A DNA stretch of 64,000 bases from Marsupella aquatica (GCA_973895155.1 OZ316896.1:22072001-22136000); one strand, 5' to 3'; shown: positions 45,708 through 57,387, counted from the first letter of the stretch. The notes: generated from the letters alone by a model not told the origin. Translations and numbers: made by a program.

Positions 45708-46660
45708 GGTTGCTGGTGAATGCGGACCACAACGTCTTTGTTGATGCTGGTGACTTTAACTCTCACAACTTGTGAAAAGCTTAATTTCCAGTGCAACTTG
45801 GGAACGAACCTCAGTCTTGAAAAGTGTCGTGCTTCCTCTCGGCCCATTGAACTACCAGTCTATTTAACCTCCATCATCTAAGTATGAATTACCAGTCTAA
45901 CCTCATCATCTAGTCGTCCTCTTCATACGTCCCCTCGTGGGGACGTAAGAATTCTTGACGTGACCTCTCAGTGTCTGTGCTCGAGACTGCAAAATTCTTC
46001 AGAATGATGTGCTCTATCGAGATTTCAATTGGTAAGTCACCGGTGGGGCTAATTGTAGAGTTGTTTCAGAACTAGCAGATGGATCTTCCGCCTTTGGTTC
46101 AGTGTTAATAAAAAATTAAGCCTCGAAAAACAGCAGAAGTGTGCTCGATTTCAACGACGATTTCAGAGTTGCGTCCACAGGACTCGCCTTTATGAAGGTG
46201 TGTTTTCGGAAAGACTATTCATGATTGCTCTGTACTAAACCTTGACCCAGTATTTCAGGCGAAATCTGCGAAAGCTTGTACTTGGAAACAATTTCGCTCA
46301 TTATATAACAACGCAAAACGAAAGGAATTAGTTCCGCTAAATCCGGAACTAATTCCACAGTATGGAGTGTTGACAGGAGGAAAGGCTTTCAAATCATGGC
46401 AATGACATCTATAGAGTATCAGATTGACAGTCTGCCTATCATCGATTGAGACTAGAATTGGCTCAAACAAACCATCTCGAATTGTACAAAGTAATTACAC
46501 AGCTCCCACCCCGCAGCATCATCACATGTGGAATCAATTTCTGCTCTTGCAAGTGTTACATCTTCGAAATCGTGAGCAGCACTACCGGTGCCAGACTTCT
46601 CGTGGTGGCAGTTACCATCAAACAGGGAGCAATATGGACGGTGCCGTCGAAATAGTCCAG

Positions 46661-48583
46661 TCACATAAATGTTTCGCTGATGGATCTGAGCGCCTGGCTC
46701 CATTGTGTGCCAAACCACTGTCCATTCCTGCGCTTCATCTGGGGCCTGCTATGAGTGACGGTCTTGCTTCGTGTGTCGACTTTCTCACACTGTTTAGAGG
46801 CCCGGATCTGCTGACTTAATGAGGGGCCTGATATTGGCAGTCTCTCAAGCGTTTCCAGCAATGTCTGAACATCCCCTGGCCTCAATCGCAGATGACTAGC
46901 GGAGCCATGAGACGATGAGCTAGACTGGGATGAAGACTCAGCCAGGGTCCTTTGGTAGACCGTTTTCTCTTCCTGCAGCTCCTTTCGTAGCTTCTCCAGC
47001 CCTCTCACCTGGTCCATCTCGTCCATCATTCGCCTCTGTTCGATCATGCTCTCCAGATATTCATCGACGCTGTCGTTAAAGGGAGTGATAGCGTTTTCTT
47101 TGAGAAAGACGGCGTACCTAGCGCATGCAGTTCTGATCGTTTCCTTCTCACCTTGAAGTTTGTTGATCTCCTCCTGGATTTGTTTCACTTTCAGCTCCAC
47201 GATCTTCTTGGTAGACATCTTCGCGTTTATCTGCTTCTTGACCGACTCATCCTCCACCTGCGTCACCACTCTGCGGGTGCTGTACGTTATGTGTTGATGC
47301 AGACGCCAATTGCAACGACAACTTCCAATCTTACAATTGAACGTCTCGTCCAGACAGCTGCAGCCCTGCAGTGCCGGATGGCCGATAGTATCGTGCGGGA
47401 CGTTCTCAAGGTAGCATGGATCATGACATATAGTGGAATACTCAGTTACATTGTTGACATTCCTGATGCACGACTTGGCCGTGCAAACGGTGCGGGGGTG
47501 GTCGATCTGGGTCGTCTCCAGCACCTCTATCCTGCGCCAACGACAGGCTTCCAGCTGACCTTGGTCATTGGCGGTTTCTTCAATTATTTTGCGCTGGTTT
47601 GAAATTTTGGCGATATTGCTTACAAGAGTGTTGGCAATCTCGGCCAGTGGTCTCGACAACGTCCTTATCAGTTTCCGCGCATCATTCAGCGACACCGTCT
47701 CTGCCACGATGTGCGGCTTGACTCCCAGAATGGTCCTCAGAAGGCGATCTGATTCCTCCACGGACTTGTCCCAGCTGCCGGTGAAGGCATCGACGATCTG
47801 TTTGGGGAAACTCATACCATGCTGGATACAAGCAAGAAGGCGAAATGACTCGCTGTCGAAAAAGAATGTGTTGTTCTCGTTGTAGGAAATCTCCTGACCG
47901 TGTTTGTCCTTAATCCTGCGGAGCATCTCTATGATCAGGCCATCAGTATCTCCGTGCGAATAGAAAGTTTGCCGAGAGTTGGTGTAACAAAACATGATAT
48001 TGTTGGCGGCGTGCTTGTGTAGATTCGTCAGCAGTGAGGTGAGGCAAAACATGAAGTGCGGTGTCAGCCTGGACTCGTTGGGCTTCAAAAGAATGCATAT
48101 GCCGTGCAATTGATCCACATTCGCATTAAGGTACTGCAAGATGTGCTCAGTGTTTTGCTGGTCTAGGTGGAGGCCTCGTGAGTCGCCTATACCAGGTGTG
48201 TCGATGATCTGAAATTCCCGATCATCCGGCAAAGTGACGAAATGCGATCTGCAAGCTTGAGTGCTGGACTCGCCCACAGACTGTGATTTTGTACAGGCCT
48301 CTTGAGGATCTGCTTCGCCCACCAACACTGTTGTGCTCGACTGCATGAACTTGCTCGGGATGAGGACCTTCAGTTCACCAGCCATCGCCTCGCGCAGTGT
48401 AGGGTACTCAAGATAGTTCAGTAGAGCATTGATCAGTGTGGACTTTCCCACCCCGGTCTGTCCCAGCAGCAAGATGTTGACGGAGCCATTGGAGCCTGTG
48501 GAGGCATCCTGACCAAGCAATGGAAGGGCCCTATTCATGCTGACTGAGGACTGGGATTCAGCCGAGATTGTTAGTCCGAGCAA
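46661..48583 (-). CDS. Intronless AIG1/septin-like GTPase with Cys-rich module and coiled coil
   Basis: This is a single 640-codon frame. Residues 36-57 contain the P-loop GQTGVGKST; DTPGIG at 128-133 is the G3 motif; CYTNSR near 199-204 stands where the G4 motif of AIG1-like GTPases lies, though it departs from the usual TKxD or HADD. Residues 367-432 form a Cys/His cluster (VCTAKSC, ICHDPCYL, GCSC, CKIGSCRCNW, HQHITY) that probably binds metal. Residues 442-560 are a long Lys/Glu-rich coiled coil, and a Ser-rich stretch follows. This order of domains matches a group of large GTPases I know from fungi and invertebrates rather than typical plant IAN/GIMAP proteins. The substrate or partner is unknown; membrane or immune roles are only guesses by analogy. 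Met16 is an alternative start. Confidence 0.75.
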   Translation of the reverse strand: MLGLTISAESQSSVSMNRALPLLGQDASTGSNGSVNILLLGQTGVGKSTLINALLNYLEYPTLREAMAGELKVLIPSKFMQSSTTVLVGEADPQEACTKSQSVGESSTQACRSHFVTLPDDREFQIIDTPGIGDSRGLHLDQQNTEHILQYLNANVDQLHGICILLKPNESRLTPHFMFCLTSLLTNLHKHAANNIMFCYTNSRQTFYSHGDTDGLIIEMLRRIKDKHGQEISYNENNTFFFDSESFRLLACIQHGMSFPKQIVDAFTGSWDKSVEESDRLLRTILGVKPHIVAETVSLNDARKLIRTLSRPLAEIANTLVSNIAKISNQRKIIEETANDQGQLEACRWRRIEVLETTQIDHPRTVCTAKSCIRNVNNVTEYSTICHDPCYLENVPHDTIGHPALQGCSCLDETFNCKIGSCRCNWRLHQHITYSTRRVVTQVEDESVKKQINAKMSTKKIVELKVKQIQEEINKLQGEKETIRTACARYAVFLKENAITPFNDSVDEYLESMIEQRRMMDEMDQVRGLEKLRKELQEEKTVYQRTLAESSSQSSSSSHGSASHLRLRPGDVQTLLETLERLPISGPSLSQQIRASKQCEKVDTRSKTVTHSRPQMKRRNGQWFGTQWSQALRSISETFM

Positions 48584-49650
48584 ACGTAACGGCCGGACGT
48601 CCCAATCCTTGAAATTGTCTGACTCCTATCCCTCCAACTCAACACAACTCCAATCCTGAAGTTCTTCTTTTTGTCGAACACAACGTGAGAAATGACTGCT
48701 GAATGATTGATGAGAGTGAGGAGTGGAAATGAGTTAGTAGAGGTCCAAAATACGAATCGTTGGAATTCTCTTCCTACAACTCCATTCTCCCTCACTTCCA
48801 GAGAGGGACTGAGCAGAGATTTTTAGTTCTCCGATTCTTCGATGTAGAGTCCGTCGCAAATCCGTGAAAGTCTTGTATGGGGCTCTTCCTCGCTTGAGAA
48901 AAGACTGACGACTTCGGCCACAGCAGTAGATTGCGCGTTGATCAGAAATCCGAAGACCCGTCTGCGAGTGTACGCGTGTTGGCTTCAGAAGTTGGTCACA
49001 TGACTTCAGCAGCATCTTCCAACAGCCTGACCGCTAAATTGGCTCGTAACGTCGAAGCGGCCAAGAGATCACAGTATCACACCTCTCGCTTGAATTAAAC
49101 CGCAGCAAAATGAGATGGGGAAAATTCCGCTGTCAAAAGGGTGACGGTTGGATTGAATCGGATTGGTGAGTCCTTCGCGAGGAGGTTGGAAGCTGTAGAG
49201 AAAGAGCTCACACGCTTGTGAACCCTGGCCGGAGCCAATTTCTGGTGGGCGAAAATTTGCCAATAGTTTAGCTCAAAAACCAGTTGGCGAATAATACCAG
49301 GGAGAAGATTTGAACAAATTTCACGCCACCATGGAATGTGGAGGAGCTTTACCATGGCTATATGGCCAGCAATGACTCTACACTGGCCAGAAACCGCAGC
49401 ACTGTACAATTGACTTAAGGGGCTCTACAAGTTGACCTATGGGGCTGTACCATTCACTTATGGGGATCTGCCCTCTTTCTACGTAGAGCTAGTAGCCACG
49501 TTGTAAATTTTAAACAAGAAAACAAAAGTGCTCCCTAGCAGGCTAGCAGTGAACAGGAAAAGAGAATGCGCACCTGCAACTGGCTCATCGAGAATCTCAC
49601 AAGGAGTATCCAGAGCAAGATCTGGTCTGAGATCCGGGTATTATAGAGGT
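48584..49650. other. Intergenic, 5' flank of the GTPase gene
   Basis: Promoter-side sequence of the minus-strand GTPase, then unremarkable DNA up to the LINE target site. No other feature is supported. Confidence 0.5.
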
Positions 49651-49665
49651 AACTAGCTCAATACT
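49651..49665 (+). repeat. LINE target-site duplication, left copy
   Basis: AACTAGCTCAATACT, identical to 56532-56546 on the other side of the element. Confidence 0.9.
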
Positions 49666-49775
49666 GGATGGGCGAGGGGGCAGAGGGGCAGAGGATGGCG
49701 AAGAGGAGCTTGGCAATGGCGCTCCCGTAGGGATGCGCTGCTGCTGAACCTGCTGGAGGTTGGCGAGGGGAAGAG

Positions 49776-52139
49776 ATGCAAAATGGACAGCTTGCCGATC
49801 AGGATCTCGGTACGAAGATGAAGAAAACGACTAGTGAGGCAAACGGAACCGAGAGCCGGGATTTACAAGGAGGTGAAAGAAATCGACCAACGGACATGGA
49901 GATCCAAACGGCAAGAGAACCCAATCAGAGCAATGAGACGAGGGCATCAAGAGAACAGCACTCGTGGTCAGCTGAAGGGACCACAATGGCAAAAAGAAGT
50001 GGCAACAGAAGCTCTGAACAGGGCAAGATCAATCATGAGGTCACAATGGCAAGAGGGCAAAACACAGCACTGAAGAAAAGACCACGAGAAAAAGAAGGCA
50101 ATGTCAAGGGAAGTAGCATGTCAGAATTGAGGCAAAAGGAATCTGACAATACGCCAGGCAAGCGCACAAGCAACGTGCAGTCTGGCAAGAACAGGGAGAT
50201 GCAGGGAATCCAACCCTGGCCGGATCTCCACCGAGCTACGGTGCAAAAAGGGACACAACAGGAAAAGGGGAACCTAAGCACTGCTGTACACTCTGCTGAC
50301 ACACTGGGCCCAGAAGGAATCAACAAAGAAAGCAGGCACAAGCCAGTTAACGGAGGGACCCAGATTGGTGGCCAACTCAATAATCAGAGAAGGAAGGACG
50401 ACTCGTACACTGGGGCTGAAACAAATGGGGAGCAGGAAATGGCAGGGAATTTTGGCTTCCGTGATCCTGTGTGGGACCCGGAAGCAGACGACGATGCTAG
50501 GAGCTATCCTGATGATGAAGAGGACGAGAATCCATACGACGATAACTTGGACAAGGAAGCTGGCATGCATGTCTCAAATGACGACCTACGTGAGCAATTA
50601 GCGCACCTTCCACCTGTGCCAGAAAAGCCATCGCCAGGAATGAGGTCAGAAATCTTAGTTGTAGACAAAAACATTGTGGCTAGCCGCATTCTCCATTTGC
50701 AAAATCGAGGGATTATTGTCTATACAGTAGATTTCAATCCCTCACGGGATTTTTTTGAAGAATGGGCGCACGATGTCATAGGACGTAGAATGAGGATCCG
50801 AATTGAGCAGATTAAAGTACTTGCGAGATATACTTTCCTGATTGTCGTCTCCACACCTGAGGAACAAAACTCGATCCTGCTGGAACCATATCTCAGCATG
50901 GGTAGGAAGATGGTCATTGCCATGCCGTGGACAACGGATTTTGATGCTAATGCAATGAAATCGACTAGGGCTCCTGTGTGGGTAGACTTGCCGCTTCTTA
51001 ACCCGGCCTTCGAGTACTACGCTAACCAAATGCTTGCAAAAGTTGGCAAGGTACTTTACGCACAGACTACACATGCAAGAAGCAAATTCTCACATATTCG
51101 TGGCTGTGTGCTGTGTGATTTAAATGATGATCTAGTGGAATACATAGATATGACCATACCTGGGGTAGGCAACTACCGTGTCGATGTCATCTACCGGACC
51201 CTGCCAGACGCATGCTTTGCCTGCAAACAACGAGGACACATAGCCAGATATTGTACCAACAAGCCCAACATGGAGAAAGGAAATACAGGACGACAGAACG
51301 CAAAGATGGCTGCTGACCCAACTGGGAATAGAGGGAACACACAAGGTACAGTGGACACAGAAGGATTCACAATGGTGAAAACCAGGACACTAAACAAAGG
51401 CAAACACGGAGTAGAAGGAACAGTCATTCATCAGGGCAGAGATAGCAACCCCTTCGATGCCTTAACTGAGCTAGCCGACCTCGAAGAAGGAGAGATTCCA
51501 CCAGAGCAAAAGGGGAAGGAAACAGCGACAGAGTCGGACCACACAGAAGCTAAAACTGAATGGGAAAGGGGGAACAATGGAAAGCAACTCAACCCAGAGG
51601 CGGAAGGGGCTCACGGGGTGGAAGATAAACTGGAGACAATACTCCCAAATAATAGTTCAAGTCAGACGGAGGAGATGGAACAGTGTACTACTGACAGTCC
51701 AACAGAAGAGGAAGAAGTTGATCACATGGAGACCGAGAGTGCCAAGAACGCACGGAAAGCTGCCGCATCTCCTACCACGGCTTGGGGAGCCAGCGAAAGT
51801 GTGTCTCCTACCAAAATGGGGACACCAGCTAGACAACAAACCAAAATGACGAAGAAGAGTTCACACCCAACTGAGATTCCTACCTTTGCGAGCGATAGAC
51901 GTATGGCGGATTTTCTTCCTGAAGAAATTCCCTACAATGACATCCAGAGAGTAGGAGGAACAGAACCCCGTAAGCTCCGCTTTGAGCAGACCACACGGAC
52001 CTCGACCACTGTCACGAGTCGAGATACTTGCAAGGGAGCGCAGGAGATAACCACACAAGGGAAGGAGACACAGACAACCTTAGGAGAGAAGAAGAGTGGG
52101 CAACAGGGGAACCCGGCCACCCAAAATAAATCCGTTTAA
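49776..52139 (+). CDS. LINE ORF1, gag-like RNA-binding protein
   Basis: This 787-residue protein would coat the element's RNA. Residues 1-270 are Gln/Glu/Arg-rich and low in complexity. Residues about 295-470 form a DUF4283-like domain, with an alternating strand pattern and PWTTDFDANAMKSTRAPVW, typical of plant L1 elements. A single CCHC zinc knuckle, CFACKQRGHIARYC, is at 480-493. The C-terminal 290 residues are acidic and Thr/Ser-rich. Its TAA shares its last base with the ORF2 start (TAATG), which suggests coupled translation of ORF2. Confidence 0.85.
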   Translation: MQNGQLADQDLGTKMKKTTSEANGTESRDLQGGERNRPTDMEIQTAREPNQSNETRASREQHSWSAEGTTMAKRSGNRSSEQGKINHEVTMARGQNTALKKRPREKEGNVKGSSMSELRQKESDNTPGKRTSNVQSGKNREMQGIQPWPDLHRATVQKGTQQEKGNLSTAVHSADTLGPEGINKESRHKPVNGGTQIGGQLNNQRRKDDSYTGAETNGEQEMAGNFGFRDPVWDPEADDDARSYPDDEEDENPYDDNLDKEAGMHVSNDDLREQLAHLPPVPEKPSPGMRSEILVVDKNIVASRILHLQNRGIIVYTVDFNPSRDFFEEWAHDVIGRRMRIRIEQIKVLARYTFLIVVSTPEEQNSILLEPYLSMGRKMVIAMPWTTDFDANAMKSTRAPVWVDLPLLNPAFEYYANQMLAKVGKVLYAQTTHARSKFSHIRGCVLCDLNDDLVEYIDMTIPGVGNYRVDVIYRTLPDACFACKQRGHIARYCTNKPNMEKGNTGRQNAKMAADPTGNRGNTQGTVDTEGFTMVKTRTLNKGKHGVEGTVIHQGRDSNPFDALTELADLEEGEIPPEQKGKETATESDHTEAKTEWERGNNGKQLNPEAEGAHGVEDKLETILPNNSSSQTEEMEQCTTDSPTEEEEVDHMETESAKNARKAAASPTTAWGASESVSPTKMGTPARQQTKMTKKSSHPTEIPTFASDRRMADFLPEEIPYNDIQRVGGTEPRKLRFEQTTRTSTTVTSRDTCKGAQEITTQGKETQTTLGEKKSGQQGNPATQNKSV

Positions 52140-55100
52140 TGATGACTGAAGAACTTACCATTAGCCAGTGGAATGTACGGGGGATGGGCGACCCGGTGAG
52201 ATTGAAACAAATGCGCAAATGGATACAAACCAACTCGTTGGAGCAATCGATCTGCTGCTTCCAGGAGCTTAAAATCAAAGAAAAGAAGGCGCTTTTCCAA
52301 CTTGGATTAATTGACCAGGAAGGCACGAAAATCTTAGATAGCAACGCAGAAGAAAAAGTGGGAGCGGCGCTGCTAATCCCAAAGCAGTACCAGATTGTGG
52401 ATCAGGGAAGTAAAGGGGATGGGACGTTTGTGTGGGCTACTATCCAATCATGTGTAGGGGAACTCAGTATTGGCTCGGTGTATGCACCTAATGAACGAAG
52501 AAACCGAATTGAGCTTTGGAAGTGGCTACTGGAGAACCTCAAGGAGTCTAACTGGATTCTCTGTGGAGATTGGAATATGACAGATCTATGGGACGATGCT
52601 GTGGGCCCCTCCGCATTCATCCATGGTTCTGAGGCCCGGGCCTGGAACAAACTGGTGGATCACTTCGACATGGTGGATAACTATCTTTGTGCAGGGTCGC
52701 GGACAGGACCATGCTACACAAGACAAGCAAGAAAGTCTGATCGGTATGACCAGTCTAGAATTGATCGCAACTATAGTAGCAACAGGAATCAGTGGTGTGA
52801 TTTTGTGAAATCATGTGTGCATGACGGTAGGGAAACAGTCTCGGATCACATTCCTGTGGTTACTACTTTTGTTCTTAAACAGAGCACGGACCCAGGTAAC
52901 CACAGGAAAGCAACCTATTTCAAAATGGATGCGAACCTAATCAACACCCCAGAATTAGAGACGGAACTGGAAAACGTGTGGAATAGACACCAGAAGGAAA
53001 ACCGTGACCCCAGGGTCAATTGGGATTTGGCTTGGGGTGCTGTGAAAGCTCTCAATCAAGCAGAGAAGCGCAAAAGAATAGAAAACAGAAATGCTATGCA
53101 GCCAGGAGAGGAGCTACAGCGACTGAGAGTGGAGATGTGTACCAATCCTTCTCCAGCTCTTCCGGATGAGCTCAGGAAAATTGAAGATAGCACAAGGGAG
53201 AGGGCGAAAATGGATGCAATCAAGATGAGACGGAAAAGCAGAGTTCGATGGCTAAAACTCGGAGAAGCCCCTACCAAGTATTTCTTTAACCAATTGAAGG
53301 CAAAACATGCAAAGGAGAGCATCAAACGGCTGAAGAGAGCCAACGGAGAGGTGACGGAGGACGAAAGCAGCATCCTCAACGAAATCCATGCCTTCTATTC
53401 GAACCTATACACTGCTGATCCGCTAGTTGAGATGCACAACTCTGCACTGGATGAGGTCCTAGGGTTGATCAAAGATGAGGTCTCAGCTCAGGAGAATCAG
53501 GCGATTGTCCAACTCCCTAGCGAGGAGGAAATTGAGAAGATGGTTTTCAATTTGCCCAAGGAGAAATCACCAGGGATTGACGGAGTCACCGCTGAAATGC
53601 TGATTAAGGGATGGGAATTCATGAAGCCAACGTGTGTGAAAATGATTCATGTTTTTTGGCAGGACGGGAAGCTCACGAGCCGGGCTTCTGCCGGAGTGAT
53701 CAAACTGATCCCTAAGAATCTTGAGGTTTTGGAACTCTGTAATTGGAGGCCACTGACGATGCTAACCCTGACTGAAAAACTAATTGCAAAGCTGATGGCC
53801 AATCGGATCAAGAAGGTTGCACACAAATTAGTTGACCCTCAGCAAACTGGTTTTCTGGAAGGGAGGGATATTCTTGACAACCTCCTCAACTTCAAGTTGG
53901 CACAAGAATACGCTGCGTCAAGTAAGCAACCTCTGATCTTTCTTAAACTGGACTTTGCTAAAGCTTACGATAGAGTGGCTCATTCCTTCTTGTGGGCTGT
54001 GATGAGGGCTATGAAATTCGATAACCAGGTGATTACCCTAGTGAAGGGGCTGGTGGAGCACACACAATCCAAAGTTCACATCAACGGGAGATTTACCGAA
54101 CCGATAAATTTGAACAGAGGAGTGAGGCAAGGCTGCCCCCTATCTTCGCTACTGTTTGCTATTACCACCCAACCACTGATGGCTCTGTGCAGGAGTAAGA
54201 TTGAAACAGGGGAGCTGAATGGGCTGAAGTTTTCTGACAACAAGAGTCTTTGCCACCAACTCTTTGCTGATGACACTGGGCTATTTTTAGCGGCAACTGA
54301 GGGGGAATTCCGGAAGGCTAGAGAAATTGTACAACAGTATGAGAATGTCTCAGGTGCACTATTAAATGTACAGAAGTCTAAGATCATTCCCATCTACTTC
54401 CAGGACGGGAAGTACCCTGAGTGGTTGCAGGAGACCGGGTGCAAAATTGCTAAGGAAGGGGAGATAACTGAATACCTTGGATGCCCGATTGGGTACAAGG
54501 TTCGACCATCACATGAAGCAGCTTTTTTGGTCGGAAAATTGAGGAGCCGGTTGTGTCACTGGACCAACAGGAGCCTCTCCATGGCGGGAAGATCTATTCT
54601 CCTCAAGCATGTCCTCCGGGCAATACCTACATACCACCTGATGTCTCTTTCTCTGTACAAGACTGGTTTCCAGGAGATGGAAAAAGTATGTCGACAGTTT
54701 TTGTGGGGTTCCACAACCAATAATGGATCCAAGAAAGCTCTGATTGCCTGGGACGTCATCGCTAAACCTAAGGAGGATGGAGGTTTGGGCATTCAGCCTT
54801 TTGAGGAGCACGCCCAGTCGCTAAAAATGCGACATATCGCCAAACTGATTATGCAAGCTGACTGTGAGTGGGTGAAAATTGCGTATGAGATCATCATGAA
54901 GAGCCTCAAGTCTGGACCTGGAAAGAAAGAGAGACGAAGATGGACTGCTATTGAAGCGCTACTACTCGACAATGAGATACACATCCAGGGATCACCGATG
55001 CTGAGGGGTCTACTAAAAGGATGGACCAACAAAAATCAGCACCTGAAGTTCAACTTTGGGGAAGGTCAGATCCCAGGACATCTCTCCGTCGAACAAATAC

Positions 55101-56065
55101 TTCTTCTATACCTCCGGTCCAACCATGTCACCGTGCAACAGGAAACTGACTTGAGGAGATTCCTCTCAAACAGAGGAATCAAGAGCCTGCAGAATCTCAG
55201 GACTCAGCAGGGGTGGTGGGTGACCGAGGAGGAGCTCAGCAAGCAACTTCGCAGTACTCGATCAATTGGCAATGCGGAATTCAACAGGTTCTACAACAAG
55301 CTTCAACAGAGTAACGTCACCAACACTGGCCAATTACAGGACTGCGCCGGTTGGCAGTGGAACTGGAGAGGAAGGAATAGAGGCTGGCGCTTCCCCACTC
55401 GGACTTGGGGACAATGCTCCAGGTCCAAGAATTTGGACGTTACTCAGCTGAATCGAAGATGGGGCCAAACTAGCACGACCAGATGTTGGCAACAATACTG
55501 GAAGAAACTCTGGGGAGGCTGGTCTTTTCCCAAGGTGAGATTTTTTCTTTGGAGACTACTGAACCATGGCTTCTTTACTAATGGCAGGGCGAGCCATTGG
55601 GAGGTATCAGACGGCACTTGTGGTAGGTGCAAGAGCCAATTCGAACACACTGAACATCTGTTCTTCAATTGCTGGACGGTTACTGTGAGATGGAGAGAGG
55701 TACAACAATTGGTATAGCAAGCGGATGCACTCAGAACACCGCAAAGATCACTCTACGAAGCAATCACGGTTGCTTTAAAGATGCATAAAAGGAAACCAGG
55801 GCCAGTGGTCTTGCTCATGGAGATGTGCTTGAGCATCTGGAAGGAGAGAAATGCAGCCACTTACTCCCATTTCCTTGGGCGTCTTCCCGGATGGGTTGAA
55901 CTGAGGAACACGGAAACCCATCTGTCCACTATGATGGACTCCTGCCATTCGGAGAGAAAACGTAAACAGCTAAGGCGGGCACTCACTCAACTCCAGGTGG
56001 TTCTTAAGCCATGGGAGACTATCGACAGCCCTCGTGCCATGAACTCTGATGAAGATGATGCATAA
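52139..56065 (+). pseudogene. LINE ORF2, endonuclease and reverse transcriptase, with one premature stop
   Basis: The frame is open for 1,192 codons to TAG at 55715-55717 and then continues in the same frame to TAA at 56063-56065. An apurinic-type endonuclease occupies about 1-240 (QWNVRGMG, QELK, LCGDWN, SDHIPVV). Reverse transcriptase covers about 480-770, with NWRPLTML, LDFAKAYDRV, GVRQGCPLS and FADD at 709-712. A zf-RVT-like finger (CGRCKSQFEHTEHLFFNC) lies near 1170. The stretch after the stop contains SIWKERN, a normal end of plant LINE ORF2. No RNase H domain was seen. The stop removes only the last ~115 residues, so activity may be reduced rather than absent. Confidence 0.85.
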
Positions 56066-56531
56066 GAACCATCTTGACCTAGAGAGAAAAGACTACACTG
56101 GTCAGGAACACCTCACTGACTACTGTAATGAGAGAAACAATGGCAACAACGACGGGTGGGATCTGCTCAAGAGGATGAGACCTAATAAAAGGAACACTAG
56201 TAGAAACAAGAAAGGTCCACTGATGAGTAGAAGGAAGCAAACTGAAAACATGAACTTAACGACTAGGTTGGACACTACTAGAAGCACACAGGACATGATG
56301 AGGATTTACACTGTTGACAGACAGAATAGGGCCTTTACTTCCGGTGATGACTTTGATGTCAACTTCAGGTGGTGGTTCCGGGTTCCTTGGGACGACTAGT
56401 TAGTTTTACGTGGGCCATGTGTGGCTCTGGGTGTTGGGCCCTTCCTTGTTTGCCGTGCTCGGGTGGCTGTTGCTCCCCTGCCTGCTTTTGGTGGGTCTCC
56501 GCGCCCCCCTTTTTTGTTTGAAAAAAAAAAA

Positions 56532-56546
56532 AACTAGCTCAATACT
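56532..56546 (+). repeat. LINE target-site duplication, right copy
   Basis: AACTAGCTCAATACT follows the terminal A tract directly and matches the left copy base for base over 13-15 bp. Confidence 0.9.
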
Positions 56547-56860
56547 CGTGCGTTGCACAAAAGATGTCGTGTCGGCCAAGATGTCCTTAAGACAAAAGAT
56601 GTCGTGTTCCCGGTCGTGTCGTCCCAAGATATCGTTAAGAAAATAGAGGTCGTGTCCAGGGTCGTGTTGCCAATGATGTTGTTATGTAAAAGATGTCATT
56701 AAAAAAAGAAGTTGTGTCGCCAAAGAGGTCTTTATGTAAACGATGTCATCAAGTAAGAAGATGTCATTAAAACAAAGAAGTTGTGTCACCAAAGAAGTTG
56801 TTATGTGACAGATATCGTTAAGAAGATGTCAAGTAAAAATATGTCGTTAAAAAGAGTCAG
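56547..56860. repeat. Degenerate tandem repeat of AAGATGTCGTTAAG words
   Basis: Variants of AAGATGTCGTTAAGA, GAAGTTGTGTCGCCAAAGA and TTATGTAAA recur about every 45-60 bp. The array begins with CTCGTGCGTTGCAC and is the DNA into which the LINE inserted. Confidence 0.55.
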
Positions 56861-57327
56861 GCAGGGGAGAAGGGAAGAGGGGGAGAGTGGGGCGAGGCAG
56901 GGCTGCCCCGGGTAATCGGGTTGGGGAAGGAGGGTGGTGGGAGGTTGACCGCAAGAATGCGGCAGTCTACGGTTGGTGTGCGGAGCAAGGCGGTAGGGTG
57001 GTCGCCCCACTCGTAGTAGAGGCTGGACACACAACATTTTACTTGCCTCCGCTCGGTGCTTTTGCCGCAATCAGATGGAAGTTGACCTCAGGAGCTGGTG
57101 TGAGGGCCATTTTTGGTCTCTATTGCTTTGGTTTTTTTCCATACTGAATTCTTACACCCAAATTGGCCCTGTAATTCAAATGATGACCATGGCAAAAAAA
57201 AAGGCACAACACCTTATTATAGTTTTTGATGTTGTCAAATGTGGTTGTCCCTTTATATATGTGTCCCAAAACCCTGTCACCCCAGCCAAGAGTGGTTTGG
57301 CCCCCAACACCTTGTTATCTCATCCAA

Positions 57328-57387
<60 letters not shown>

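Larger units (their letters stand above)
43558..46660. other. Intergenic with small repeats, no gene seen
   Basis: 43869-43920 is a perfect 26-bp unit repeated twice (CAACGATAGAATGCGTACTT plus ACAAAG). About 45020-45084 is a decayed solo copy of the TRIM LTR end. 45358-45707 is a tandem duplication, listed separately. No coding region is supported. Confidence 0.5.
49666..56531 (+). mobile_element. Nearly full-length LINE (L1-type non-LTR retrotransposon)
   Basis: The element has a G-rich 110-bp 5' UTR, ORF1 (49776-52139), ORF2 (52139-56065, one internal stop), a ~460-bp 3' UTR and a terminal A tract at 56521-56533. It is bounded by a direct repeat AACTAGCTCAATACT at 49651-49665 and 56532-56546 (the first AA may belong to the A tract). 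This is a textbook target-site duplication, so both ends are defined. The perfect duplication and near-intact frames point to a recent insertion. It landed in a repeat: CTAGCTCAATACTCGTGCGTTGCAC resembles a motif common in plant transposons. Confidence 0.92.

Noticed and set aside
56049-56399. 116-codon frame after LINE ORF2
   Set aside because: It overlaps the true ORF2 end in another frame and lies in the 3' UTR. The related fragment at 20.4 kb conserves the ORF2 frame, not this one.
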